From an uncultured Eubacteriales bacterium (GTDB lineage: Bacteria; Bacillota; Clostridia; Oscillospirales; CAG-272): a DNA stretch of 64,000 bases. Location of the stretch: the NCBI GenBank assembly GCA_934402395.1, contig CAKRTQ010000011.1, positions 17,578 to 81,577 of the forward strand, given 5' to 3'. Every line of letters starts with the position of its first letter. Positions within the stretch are counted from its first letter, which is position 1. The notes under the pieces are model-generated. The model was not told the DNA's origin and ran no database searches. It saw only the letters and a program-made list of their open reading frames with translations. The position numbers and the translations under genes are program-made. This document shows positions 43,172-51,177 of this stretch, one piece after another.

Positions 43172-43467
43172 TCGGAATTTTTTATTTCGATTATTTCAGC
43201 CGAAGGACAAAGCCTGTGTATACGTACAGCCAGTCTTTCCTCCCCCTCCGGTATCATGACCGCAATGCGCGAACGCCGCAGCCATGATACCCGCGCCTCG
43301 TCGATAAGTACATCAATCAGCTCGTCGTCCTCGCTGCCGTCAAGTCTGACGGCTGCTATCGGCGCGAACCGGCGCGGTATGAATATCCTTTCGGACAAAA
43401 GCTTGAGCGCTGAATACCCGCCGAACACGGCAAGCACGGCAATTATTATGTCAAAAAATATTTTCAT
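43168..43467 (-). CDS. Small membrane-anchored protein of unknown function
   Basis: 99 residues from ATG 43465-43467 with GGGGGAG four bases upstream; an ATG six codons earlier has no site. One N-terminal membrane helix (IFFDIIIAVLAVFGGYSALKLL), then a soluble part (RRFAPIAAVRLDGSEDDELIDVLIDEARVSWLRRSRIAVMIPEGEERL) and IHRLCPSAEIIEIKN. No family recognised. Its stop overlaps the recD2 start, so it is the head of a small-protein/recD2/comF operon. Confidence 0.7.
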   Translation of the reverse strand: MKIFFDIIIAVLAVFGGYSALKLLSERIFIPRRFAPIAAVRLDGSEDDELIDVLIDEARVSWLRRSRIAVMIPEGEERLAVRIHRLCPSAEIIEIKNSE

Positions 43468-43525
43468 CGTTCTCCCCCACGGCATTACTCAGTATCATTA
43501 TATGCCGTGCGGGAGAATTTCTTAC

Positions 43526-44710
43526 TCAGCCGAGCGCCTCAATGAGCGCGGGGGCGAGATCGCGTTTTTCCCACGGAGTGTCAAGCTCCTCGCGTCCCAT
43601 GTGACCGTATGCGGCAAGCTCCGAATAAATCGGACGGCGCAGGTCGAACTTTGCAATAATGGCGGCAGGACGGAAGTCAAAGCATCTGCTTACCGCCTCG
43701 GCGATCTTTTCGTCGGAAGATTTTCCTGTTCCGAAGGTATCGACAAGTATCGAGACCGGACGCGCCACACCGATAGCGTAAGCCACCTGTATTTCGCAGC
43801 GTTTTGCAAGTCCGGCAGCAACTATGTTTTTGGCAACATAGCGCGCCGCATAGGACGCCGAACGATCGACCTTGGTCGGGTCCTTGCCCGAAAATGCACC
43901 GCCGCCGTGGCGTGCATAGCCGCCGTAGGTGTCAACGATTATCTTTCTGCCGGTAAGTCCGCTGTCGCCCATAGGACCGCCGATAACAAATCTTCCCGTC
44001 GGGTTGACATAGATCTTTGTTTTTTCATCAAGCAGACCTGCGGGGACTGTGGTCCTGATGACCTCGCGCTCAATATCGGTGCGTATCTGGTTCAGCGTAA
44101 CTATGTCGCTGTGCTGTGAGGACACGACTATCGTGTCAACGCGCACGGGGCGGTCGCCATCGTATTCCACGGTCACCTGAGTCTTTCCGTCCGGGCGCAG
44201 ATAGGGGATGGTCCCGTTCTTTCTGACTTCTGTGAGCTTCTTTGCCAGCTTGTGTGCCAGCGATATCGGCAGCGGCATAAGCTCGGGAGTTTCATCGCAG
44301 GCATAACCGAACATAAGTCCCTGGTCGCCCGCACCGGTATCAAAACCGTCGGATTCGCCGTTTTTGGCTTCAAGCGAGCGGTCAACGCCGAGCGCGATGT
44401 CGGGCGACTGCTCATGTACCGAGCTTATTACCGCGCAGCTGTCGCAGTCAAAACCGTATTTTGCGCGGTCATAACCGATCTTTCTTACTGTATTGCGTGC
44501 GAGAGTCTGAAAATCAACATACCCCTCGGTCGTGATCTCACCCATGATGAGAATAAGCCCGGTCGTGCAGGTAACCTCGCAGGCAACGCGCGACATGGGA
44601 TCCTGACGAAGAAGTTCGTCAAGTACCGCATCGGAAATTTTGTCGCACAGCTTGTCGGGATGTCCCTCCGTCACCGACTCGGATGTGAAAAAGCGTTTGT
44701 TTTCGTTCAT
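43526..44710 (-). CDS. metK: S-adenosylmethionine synthetase
   Basis: 394 residues. Makes SAM from methionine and ATP. N-terminal FTSESVTEGHPDKLCDKISDAVLDELL, then GAGDQGLMFGYA (signature 1) and GGGAFSGKDPTKVDRSASYAARY (signature 2), with the Mg/K site residues conserved. It is preceded by a SAM-I riboswitch with terminator, so its transcription stops when SAM is plentiful. A 400-base gap separates it from the small multidrug-export gene, in part the riboswitch. Confidence 0.98.
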   Translation of the reverse strand: MNENKRFFTSESVTEGHPDKLCDKISDAVLDELLRQDPMSRVACEVTCTTGLILIMGEITTEGYVDFQTLARNTVRKIGYDRAKYGFDCDSCAVISSVHEQSPDIALGVDRSLEAKNGESDGFDTGAGDQGLMFGYACDETPELMPLPISLAHKLAKKLTEVRKNGTIPYLRPDGKTQVTVEYDGDRPVRVDTIVVSSQHSDIVTLNQIRTDIEREVIRTTVPAGLLDEKTKIYVNPTGRFVIGGPMGDSGLTGRKIIVDTYGGYARHGGGAFSGKDPTKVDRSASYAARYVAKNIVAAGLAKRCEIQVAYAIGVARPVSILVDTFGTGKSSDEKIAEAVSRCFDFRPAAIIAKFDLRRPIYSELAAYGHMGREELDTPWEKRDLAPALIEALG

Positions 44711-44745
44711 TGCATAAAAATCCTTTCATTCAAGACAAGAAATAA

Positions 44746-44771
44746 AGGCGACCCGACAGACCGAGCCGCCT
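44746..44771 (-). terminator. Riboswitch-controlled terminator before metK
   Basis: Minus strand AGGCGGCTCGG pairs with TCGGGTCGCCT through a TCTG loop (eleven pairs, including three G-T), followed by TTTATTT. This is the expression platform of the SAM-I riboswitch. Confidence 0.85.
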
Positions 44772-44775
44772 ACGT

Positions 44776-44858
44776 CTCATCTGTCAGGATTTAGCACCTT
44801 GCCATCAGGTAGGTTGCTGTGACATCATCAGGCCTGTCCTTACGTCACTCTTGATAAG
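44776..44858 (-). ncRNA. SAM-I (S-box) riboswitch aptamer
   Basis: Minus strand begins CTTATCAAGAGTGACG (44858 down), contains GGACAGGCCTGATGATGTCACAGCAACC and the joining segment GGTGCTAAATCC, and closes with GATGAG (44776-44781), which pairs with CTTATC as P1. All core S-box elements are present. It senses SAM and terminates metK when SAM binds. Confidence 0.95.
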
Positions 44859-44878
44859 ATCAATATTTTATTGATTAT

Positions 44879-44907
44879 ATTGTACCATACAAATGTGTGA
44901 TTGTCAA
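44879..44907 (-). promoter_or_regulatory. Promoter of the metK riboswitch transcript
   Basis: Minus strand TTGACA (44902-44907), 17-base spacer, TACAAT (44879-44884). Transcription would begin about 10-15 bases before the aptamer. Confidence 0.75.
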
Positions 44908-44911
44908 CACC

Positions 44912-45415
44912 TCACGCAAAAATTCTGAAGGCAGCAACCACGCCGTACGATGCAAGCGTCATTATGCAACCGGCAATAAGCACTCCGATAAACGCGGAGA
45001 GCATCGCCTTCCAGAATTTCATTTCTATCGTCGCGGCAACGAGCGAACCCGTCCACGCGCCGGTGGCAGGCAGCGGTATCGCCACGAAAAGTGCCACGCC
45101 CCAGAATGAGTACTTTTCGATCTTGGCGCGATTCTTTTCCGCCTTGCGGTTGACCCATCCCGCGACCCTGGCAAAAAACTTTACTTTGGATGCCGCCATC
45201 CAGTCCAGGACCTTGCGCACAAAAAGCAGTATCACAGGCACAGGCAGCATATTTCCCGCCACGCTGATAAGGTAGTTCTGCCACCACGGCAGGTGCAGCG
45301 CCGCTCCCATCGGAATCGCACCGCGAAGTTCGATTATCGGCACCATTGAGCAGACAAACACGCTCCAGTACGGTCCCACGGTTTCGGTAAAAAAATTCTT
45401 TATAGCTTCGGTCAT
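44912..45415 (-). CDS. Small multidrug export protein (COG2426)
   Basis: 167 residues. Starts directly after the ribU stop (TAA then ATG). IIELRGAIPMGAALHLPWWQNY and VALFVAIPLPATGAWTGSLVAA are the signature of PF06695 (small multi-drug export family); several hydrophobic segments surround them, with a basic region in the middle (RKAEKNRAK). Integral membrane; the drug-export name is from one old experiment, and the substrate is not known. Second gene of the FMN-riboswitch operon, so it may be linked to flavin or membrane homeostasis. Confidence 0.85.
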   Translation of the reverse strand: MTEAIKNFFTETVGPYWSVFVCSMVPIIELRGAIPMGAALHLPWWQNYLISVAGNMLPVPVILLFVRKVLDWMAASKVKFFARVAGWVNRKAEKNRAKIEKYSFWGVALFVAIPLPATGAWTGSLVAATIEMKFWKAMLSAFIGVLIAGCIMTLASYGVVAAFRIFA

Positions 45416-46021
45416 TTATTTTTCCGCCTTTTTACTTGTTCCTTTAAGTACAGGTGAAAGCCGCTTGTACACGGCAAATGTGATGCCGGTGCAGCACAGA
45501 CATTTTACAAAAGTAAACGGAACATTTACTATCAGAAGAGCGCGCACCAGCGTATTTGCCGCCGGGATTATTGCGCTGTAAAGCCCGATTATCGTTTCCA
45601 TCGGCATAAAACCGGAATAAAACGGATAGGTTATGAAGTAATTCACCGGAAAGCTGACGACGGATGCGACCACCGCGCCGAACAGACACGCAGCCAGCGC
45701 GCCGCCGCGCGTTTTGCTTTTGCGGTATATCAGCCCGGCAGGAAGTACCATTGCCGTGCCGACAATAAAATTGGCAAGCTCGCCGACGCACGATGTGTGC
45801 GAAAACGGCATATGAAGCAGATTTTTTATAAGCTCGACCGCCGTTCCCCAAACGGGTCCCAGTGCAAACGCCGTAATAAGAGCAGGCAGATCGGAAAAAT
45901 CAAATTTAAGAAAAGCAGGTGTAAACGGCGTTGAAAATTCAAGCATCATCAGGATAAACGACACTGCCGCCATGACCGCCGTCACAGTCATCTTTCTTAC
46001 GCTGAATATTTTTTTGTTCAT
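45416..46021 (-). CDS. ribU: Riboflavin ECF transporter S component RibU
   Basis: 201 residues from ATG 46019-46021 (GGAGG upstream), about six membrane helices. FLKFDFSDLPALITAFALGPVWGTAVELIKNLLH is the diagnostic RibU segment; SVGELANFIVGTAMVLPAG-like and FPVNYFITYPFYSGFMP follow. RibU binds riboflavin and works with a shared EcfAAT energy module encoded elsewhere. The FMN riboswitch upstream supports flavin specificity. RibF provides the following kinase and adenylyl steps. Confidence 0.93.
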   Translation of the reverse strand: MNKKIFSVRKMTVTAVMAAVSFILMMLEFSTPFTPAFLKFDFSDLPALITAFALGPVWGTAVELIKNLLHMPFSHTSCVGELANFIVGTAMVLPAGLIYRKSKTRGGALAACLFGAVVASVVSFPVNYFITYPFYSGFMPMETIIGLYSAIIPAANTLVRALLIVNVPFTFVKCLCCTGITFAVYKRLSPVLKGTSKKAEK

Positions 46022-46066
46022 TTTGTTTTCCTCCGAAAAATTCAATCGTTCGGAAAAAGAAAACGT

Positions 46067-46095
46067 ACCGATCGCTCCGCGCAGGCAGCATCGGT
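46067..46095 (-). terminator. Riboswitch-controlled terminator before ribU
   Basis: Minus strand ACCGAT-GCT...AGC-G-ATCGGT (46095 to 46067) folds with one bulge, followed by TACGTTTTCTTTTT. Expression platform of the FMN riboswitch. Confidence 0.8.
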
Positions 46096-46105
46096 CATAT
46101 TTCGC

Positions 46106-46219
46106 ATCTTTTCCCTTCCGGACTCTGACCGTCGGCACAGGAATCTCACCTGTTCGGCGCAAATCATTTGCGTTCGCGGACTATACCGCCGGTATGGAAT
46201 TTCACCAATCCCCAAAGAT
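46106..46219 (-). ncRNA. FMN riboswitch (RFN element) aptamer
   Basis: Minus strand 5' ATCTTTGGGGATTGGTGAAATTCC, then ACCGGCGGTATAGTCCGCGA, ACAGGTGAGATTCCTGTGCCGACGGTC, AGAGTCCGGA and closing AAAGAT. These are the conserved RFN blocks, with P1 formed by ATCTTT/AAAGAT. It controls ribU and the following export gene in response to FMN. Confidence 0.96.
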
Positions 46220-46303
46220 CTGAATTTAAAGCCTTCACTGCGCTCATCACCGAAACCGGCATTGGAACGCTTTGAGTCGGCTCTTTATATCTTATGCTTT
46301 AAA

Positions 46304-46333
46304 GGGACTGCCGCACCGAGATGCGACAGTCCC
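46304..46333 (-). terminator. Terminator of tuf
   Basis: GGGACTGTCGCA (minus strand, from 46333) and TGCGGCAGTCCC (to 46304) pair with a T-G pair and a 6-base loop, followed by TTTAAAG. Confidence 0.85.
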
Positions 46334-46350
46334 AAAAATCGAAAACCGAA

Positions 46351-47556
46351 TTACTCGATGATCTCGGAAACAACGCCCGAACCAACGGTTCTGCCGCCTT
46401 CACGGATAGCGAAGCGGAGACCCTTCTCGCAGGCGATAGGAGTGATGAGCTCAACGGTGAAGGTGACATGGTCGCCGGGACGGCACATATCAACGCCTTC
46501 GGGAAGCTCGATAACACCGGTAACGTCGGTGGTTCTGAAATAGAACTGAGGTCTGTAACCGGAAACGAAGGGTTTCTTGCGTCCGCCTTCTTTTTCGGTC
46601 AGAACGTACACCTGACCCATGAACTTGGTGTGAGGATGAACGGATCCGGGCTTGCAGAGAACCTGTCCACGCTCGATCTCGTCCTTGGCAACGCCGCGAA
46701 GCAGGCAGCCGATGTTGTCGCCGGCTTCTGCCTGGGGCAGGAGCTTGTGGAACATCTCGACGCCGGTTACGACGACGGAACGCTTCTCATCGGAAAGACC
46801 TACGATCTCAACGGTATCGCCGACCTTAACTGTACCACGCTCAACACGACCGGTAGCGACGGTGCCGCGTCCGGAGATGGAGAAAACGTCCTCAACAGGC
46901 ATAAGGAAGGGCAGATCGGACTTGCGCTCGGGAGTGGGGATGTAGCTGTCAACAGCATCCATCAGTTCCTTGATAGGAGCGTATACGGGATCGTTGGGGT
47001 CGGTAGAGGGAGACTCAAGAGCATCACGGGCAGAGCCGCGGATGATCGGAATCTCGTCGCCCGGGAAATCATACTCGGAGAGGAGGTCGCGGACTTCCAT
47101 CTCAACGAGGTCGAGAAGCTCGGGGTCATCAACGAGGTCGGTCTTGTTCATGAAGACAACGATTGCGGGAACGCCGACCTGACGGGCGAGCAGCACGTGC
47201 TCACGGGTCTGCTGGAGAGGACCGTCGGTACCTGCAACGACCAGGATAGCGCCGTCCATCTGGGCAGCACCGGTGATCATGTTCTTAACATAGTCAGCGT
47301 GGCCGGGGCAGTCAACGTGAGCGTAGTGACGCTTTGCAGTCTCATACTCAACGTGACGGGTGTTGATTGTGATACCTCTTGCCTTCTCTTCGGGCGCGTT
47401 ATCGATCTGGTCATATGCCATGAATTCGATCTTATCGTTGCCGAGAGAGAGATACTTTGTAATGGCAGCGGTCAGAGTGGTTTTACCATGGTCAACGTGA
47501 CCGATGGTACCAATGTTTACGTGGGGTTTGGTGCGTTCAAATGTGGCCTTTCCCAT
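46351..47556 (-). CDS. tuf: Elongation factor Tu
   Basis: 401 residues, AGGAGG upstream. G1 GHVDHGKTT, G2 region RGITINTRHVEYET, G3 DCPGHADY, G4 in MNKTDLVDD (usually NKCD), G5 GSARDALE; EF-Tu domains 2 and 3 follow (EDVFSISGRGTVATGRVERG, GGRTVGSGVVSEIIE). Carries aminoacyl-tRNA to the ribosome. Last gene of the str-type operon. Confidence 0.98.
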   Translation of the reverse strand: MGKATFERTKPHVNIGTIGHVDHGKTTLTAAITKYLSLGNDKIEFMAYDQIDNAPEEKARGITINTRHVEYETAKRHYAHVDCPGHADYVKNMITGAAQMDGAILVVAGTDGPLQQTREHVLLARQVGVPAIVVFMNKTDLVDDPELLDLVEMEVRDLLSEYDFPGDEIPIIRGSARDALESPSTDPNDPVYAPIKELMDAVDSYIPTPERKSDLPFLMPVEDVFSISGRGTVATGRVERGTVKVGDTVEIVGLSDEKRSVVVTGVEMFHKLLPQAEAGDNIGCLLRGVAKDEIERGQVLCKPGSVHPHTKFMGQVYVLTEKEGGRKKPFVSGYRPQFYFRTTDVTGVIELPEGVDMCRPGDHVTFTVELITPIACEKGLRFAIREGGRTVGSGVVSEIIE

Positions 47557-47641
47557 TTTTGGAATCCTCCTGCAAATTGTTTTTTAATTTAGGTTGAAAA
47601 TTTTATATCGCCTGCATATGCAGACTTACGCTTGTGCCGCG

Positions 47642-49768
47642 TCAGTTGCTTGTCTGACGTTTTGACACAATGTTGTCGAGTATAGACTTGGGAACCTCTG
47701 CGAAATGGCTCGGCTCCATAGTATACTGACCGCGTCCCTGCGTGCGGGAACGCAACGCCGTTGCATAACCGAACATTTCGGAAAGCGGAACGTAAGCATC
47801 GATCTCCCAAATGCCTCCCGTTTGGGATTCATTGCGGATGATCTCGCCGCGGCGTTTTATAATATCTCCCATGACGTCGCCCATATATGTGTCGGGGACT
47901 ATCACGGTGACCTTCATGATAGGCTCGGTAAGAGTCGGGTCTGCCTTTCTCATAGCTTCCTTGAAAGCCATGGACGCCGCTACCTTGAAGGCGATCTCGG
48001 AGGAGTCGACCTCGTGGTAGGAACCGAAGACCAGCGTCACCTTGACATCAACTACATTGTAGCCTGCAAGCACGCCGCTCTCCATTGCGCTGCGGATACC
48101 GGCTTCGACCGCGGGAATATATTCCTTCGGAATGACGCCGCCGGTGATGGCATTGACGAACTCATATCCCTTGCCGGGTTCGTTGGGCTCGATCTTGATA
48201 ACGACATGACCGTACTGACCGTGACCGCCCGTCTGACGTGCGAACTTGGTGTCCTGCTCGACCGCTTTGCGGATAGTCTCCTTGTAAGCGACCTGAGGCG
48301 CGCCGATGTTCGCCTCTACCTTGAACTCGCGCAGAAGTCTGTCAACGATTATTTCAAGGTGGAGCTCGCCCATACCGGCAATGATGACCTGACCGGTCTC
48401 TTCATCGGTGTAGGTACGGAAAGTCGGGTCTTCCTCAGCCAGCTTCATAAGCGCATCCATCATCTTCTCCTGACCGGCGCGGGTCTTGGGCTCGATGGCG
48501 ACTCTGATAACAGGCTCCGGGAACTCCATTGACTCAAGTATCACAGGATGCTTTTCGTCGCAGAAAGTGTCACCGGTGGTGGTGTTTTTGACGGATACGA
48601 CAGCGGCAATATCGCCGGTGCGAACCTCGTCAACGTCCTTGCGGTTGTTCGCGTGCATCTGAACTATACGTCCGAATCTCTCGCGCGAGCCCTTGGTTGC
48701 ATTGTAGACGGTAGAACCGACCGTTGCAACGCCCGAGTAAACGCGGAAGAAGCAGAGTCTTCCGACGTACGGGTCGGTCATGATCTTGAACGCGAGAGCC
48801 GAGAATGGCTCATCGTCGGAAGCATGACGCTCAATCTCCTCATTAGTGTGAGGATCTATACCCTTGATCGGGGGAACATCAAGCGGCGAGGGCATATAGT
48901 CGATAACCGCGTCAAGCAGCTTCTGCACACCCTTGTTTTTGAAGGATGTACCGCAAATGACGGGTACAAGACGGTTTTCAAGTGTTGCCTTGCGAAGCGC
49001 AGCCTTGATCTCGGGGACGGTTATTTCCTCCTCGGCGACGTACTTTTCAAAAAGTGCCTCGTCAACTTCGGATACCTTCTCGATAAGCTCGTTGCGGTAC
49101 TGCTGCGCCAGTTCAAGCATATCGGCGGGTATGGGTTCAACTCTCATGTCCTTGCCGAGATCGTCATAATAAACATCGGCAACCATGTTGATGAGGTCGA
49201 TGATTCCCCGGAAGGTGTCCTCTTTGCCAATGGGAAGCTGAATCGGGACGGGGTTGGCATTGAGCCTGTCCTTCATCATATCCACAACACGGAAAAAGTT
49301 TGCGCCCATAATGTCCATCTTATTGACATAGGCAATGCGGGGAACCGAGTATTTTGTAGCCTGTCTCCAAACGGTTTCAGACTGAGGCTCAACGCCTCCC
49401 TTTGCGCAGAAAACGGCTACTGCGCCGTCAAGAACGCGTAGCGAACGCTCCACTTCAACAGTGAAATCGACGTGACCGGGGGTATCAATTATATTGATAC
49501 GATGCGTGTTTGCCTTTACCTTTGCGGGATCATTATGAAAATCGGAATGAGCCCAGAAGCATGTTGTAGCGGCAGAAGTAATTGTAATACCTCTTTCCTG
49601 CTCCTGCTCCATCCAGTCCATAGTAGCAGCACCCTCGTGAACCTCACCGAGCTTATGCGTTTTACCCGTGTAGAACAAGATACGCTCTGTTGTTGTCGTT
49701 TTACCGGCGTCAATGTGCGCCATTATGCCGATATTTCTGACCCTTTCGAGCGGATATTCTCTTGGCAT
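47642..49768 (-). CDS. fusA: Elongation factor G
   Basis: 708 residues. GTPase domain: AHIDAGKTTTTERI, RGITITSAATT, DTPGHVDFT, YVNKMDIMG. Domain IV contains the QTGGHGQYGHVVIKIEP loop and FVNAITGGVIPKEYI. Drives translocation on the ribosome. An AAGGAGACTTG site precedes the start. Between rpsG and tuf as in the classic str operon. Confidence 0.98.
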   Translation of the reverse strand: MPREYPLERVRNIGIMAHIDAGKTTTTERILFYTGKTHKLGEVHEGAATMDWMEQEQERGITITSAATTCFWAHSDFHNDPAKVKANTHRINIIDTPGHVDFTVEVERSLRVLDGAVAVFCAKGGVEPQSETVWRQATKYSVPRIAYVNKMDIMGANFFRVVDMMKDRLNANPVPIQLPIGKEDTFRGIIDLINMVADVYYDDLGKDMRVEPIPADMLELAQQYRNELIEKVSEVDEALFEKYVAEEEITVPEIKAALRKATLENRLVPVICGTSFKNKGVQKLLDAVIDYMPSPLDVPPIKGIDPHTNEEIERHASDDEPFSALAFKIMTDPYVGRLCFFRVYSGVATVGSTVYNATKGSRERFGRIVQMHANNRKDVDEVRTGDIAAVVSVKNTTTGDTFCDEKHPVILESMEFPEPVIRVAIEPKTRAGQEKMMDALMKLAEEDPTFRTYTDEETGQVIIAGMGELHLEIIVDRLLREFKVEANIGAPQVAYKETIRKAVEQDTKFARQTGGHGQYGHVVIKIEPNEPGKGYEFVNAITGGVIPKEYIPAVEAGIRSAMESGVLAGYNVVDVKVTLVFGSYHEVDSSEIAFKVAASMAFKEAMRKADPTLTEPIMKVTVIVPDTYMGDVMGDIIKRRGEIIRNESQTGGIWEIDAYVPLSEMFGYATALRSRTQGRGQYTMEPSHFAEVPKSILDNIVSKRQTSN

Positions 49769-49852
49769 GGAATTTCAAGTCTCCTTACTTTTACGTGGTT
49801 GATACTTATAGTTCTTTGTTGTCTTTGATAATGAAATACTGATAAGCGATTA

Positions 49853-50323
49853 TCAATATCTGTAGTGAGCGAACGCCTTGTTCGCTTCTGCCATTCTGTG
49901 AGTCTCTTCTTTTTTCTTGAACGCTCCGCCGGCATTGTTCGTTGCATCGATTATCTCGGCTGCAAGACGGTCTGCCATTGTACGCTCGCCACGCTTTCTG
50001 GCAAATCCCACCAGCCAGCGAAGACCCAGAGTCTGACGTCTGTCCGCCTTGACCTCAAGCGGCACCTGATAGGTGGAACCACCTACACGGCGAGCTTTGA
50101 CTTCAAGAGTGGGCATAACATTTTCAAGAGCGGCAACGAATACTTCAAGGGGATTCTTACCAGTCTTTTCCTCTACGGTTGCAAATGCATCGTAAACGAT
50201 CTTCTGAGCAACACCCTTCTTACCGTCCAGCATTATATTGTTGACAAGCTTTGTTACGAGCTTGGACTTATAAAGCGGATCCGGCAGTACGTCTCTCTTG
50301 GATATACGACCTCTTCTCGGCAC
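49853..50323 (-). CDS. rpsG: 30S ribosomal protein S7
   Basis: 156 residues from a GTG at 50321-50323, giving VPRRGRISKRDVLPDP, the conserved start, with AAGGAGG eight bases upstream. An in-frame ATG six codons upstream lies inside that ribosome site. Conserved blocks: LVTKLVNNIMLDGKKGVAQKIVYDAF, ARRVGGSTYQVPLEV, LRWLVGFARKRGERTMADRLAAEI. Binds 16S rRNA and the decoding region. Confidence 0.97.
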   Translation of the reverse strand: MPRRGRISKRDVLPDPLYKSKLVTKLVNNIMLDGKKGVAQKIVYDAFATVEEKTGKNPLEVFVAALENVMPTLEVKARRVGGSTYQVPLEVKADRRQTLGLRWLVGFARKRGERTMADRLAAEIIDATNNAGGAFKKKEETHRMAEANKAFAHYRY

Positions 50324-50474
50324 TGTACTTCCCTCCTTCATTAAATTTGAATGAAATCACAGGTACTCAAAAGCACATTCTTTTGTTAGCGCACGTCGTT
50401 TGCCAATTTATAAACATAAATTCAGCAGTTGGGGACATGCAAATATGCTGATACCTTTTTGCCCTTGACGCAGA

Positions 50475-50900
50475 TTATTTCTTTCCTGCAGTCTTGGGTA
50501 CTTTTGTTCCGTATTTGGAACGCGCCTGTCTGCGAGCCGCTACGCCCTGGGCGTCAAGCGTGCCGCGGATGATGTGGTAACGCACACCGGGCAGGTCACG
50601 AACACGTCCGCCTCTGATGAGAACGACCGAGTGCTCCTGCAGGTTGTGTCCTTCGCCGGGAATGTAGGTCGTGGCTTCAAGACCGTTGGTAAGACGCACT
50701 CTGGCAATCTTGCGGAGCGCAGAGTTAGGCTTTTTGGGGCTGGTCGTCGTAACCTTGGTGCATACGCCGCGTTTCTGAGGCGAGGGCAGATCGGTAGCCG
50801 CGTTTTCGATGGTGTTGAAGCCGTGCTGAAGCACAGGAGCCTTCGACTTGTTCACCTTAACGCCGCGTCCCTGTCTGACAAGCTGGTTAAAGGTTGGCAT
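50475..50900 (-). CDS. rpsL: 30S ribosomal protein S12
   Basis: 141 residues, AGGAGG upstream. Decoding-centre protein. Blocks: PQKRGVCTKVTTTSPKKPNSALRKIARVRL, GEGHNLQEHSVVLIRGGRV and the end KYGTKVPK. The residue after GGRV is Arg101 (codon CGT), where most bacteria have Lys (K87 in E. coli, K88 in M. tuberculosis numbering). Both lysines of PKKPNS are kept. This operon segment starts from its own promoter at 51020-51048 although rpoC lies just upstream. Lysine-to-arginine at this position is a classic streptomycin-resistance change. Confidence 0.97.
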   Translation of the reverse strand: MPTFNQLVRQGRGVKVNKSKAPVLQHGFNTIENAATDLPSPQKRGVCTKVTTTSPKKPNSALRKIARVRLTNGLEATTYIPGEGHNLQEHSVVLIRGGRVRDLPGVRYHIIRGTLDAQGVAARRQARSKYGTKVPKTAGKK

Positions 50901-51019
50901 TCTGACTTAACTTCCTCCTTCTTCTGAAATATGTTTATATGTCCCGATACGGTCAAAATGCCCGTTCCGTGACAGCATTGAAAGCGAAAAGGGATTTTTT
51001 CCGCAAACAATTACATTAT

Positions 51020-51057
51020 ATTATATCATTTTTGCCGTCCTTTGTCAAGGACGGCAA
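51020..51057 (-). promoter_or_regulatory. rpsL-rpsG-fusA-tuf promoter with -35 inside an inverted repeat
   Basis: Minus strand TTGACA (51043-51048), 17-base spacer, TATAAT (51020-51025). The -35 lies in the 8-base loop of a perfect 9-bp inverted repeat, arms TTGCCGTCC (51032-51040) and GGACGGCAA (51049-51057). No U-tract follows the hairpin in either direction. Confidence 0.8.
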
Positions 51058-51177
51058 TCAGTCAAGCTATTTTTCTACCTTTTATACAATTTTCAGTCCG
51101 GAACCGGCACACATTGTGCGCATTTTGCACAACACGCGCCGGTTCCTATCTAACGGAGCATCATGCGATGGGACGCA

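Noticed and set aside
44720..44860. T-box leader before metK
   Set aside because: Sequence fits the SAM-I consensus in full and lacks the T-box core.
46321..47592. Plus-strand frame of 423 codons opposite tuf
   Set aside because: Antisense of a highly conserved gene; product has no family pattern.
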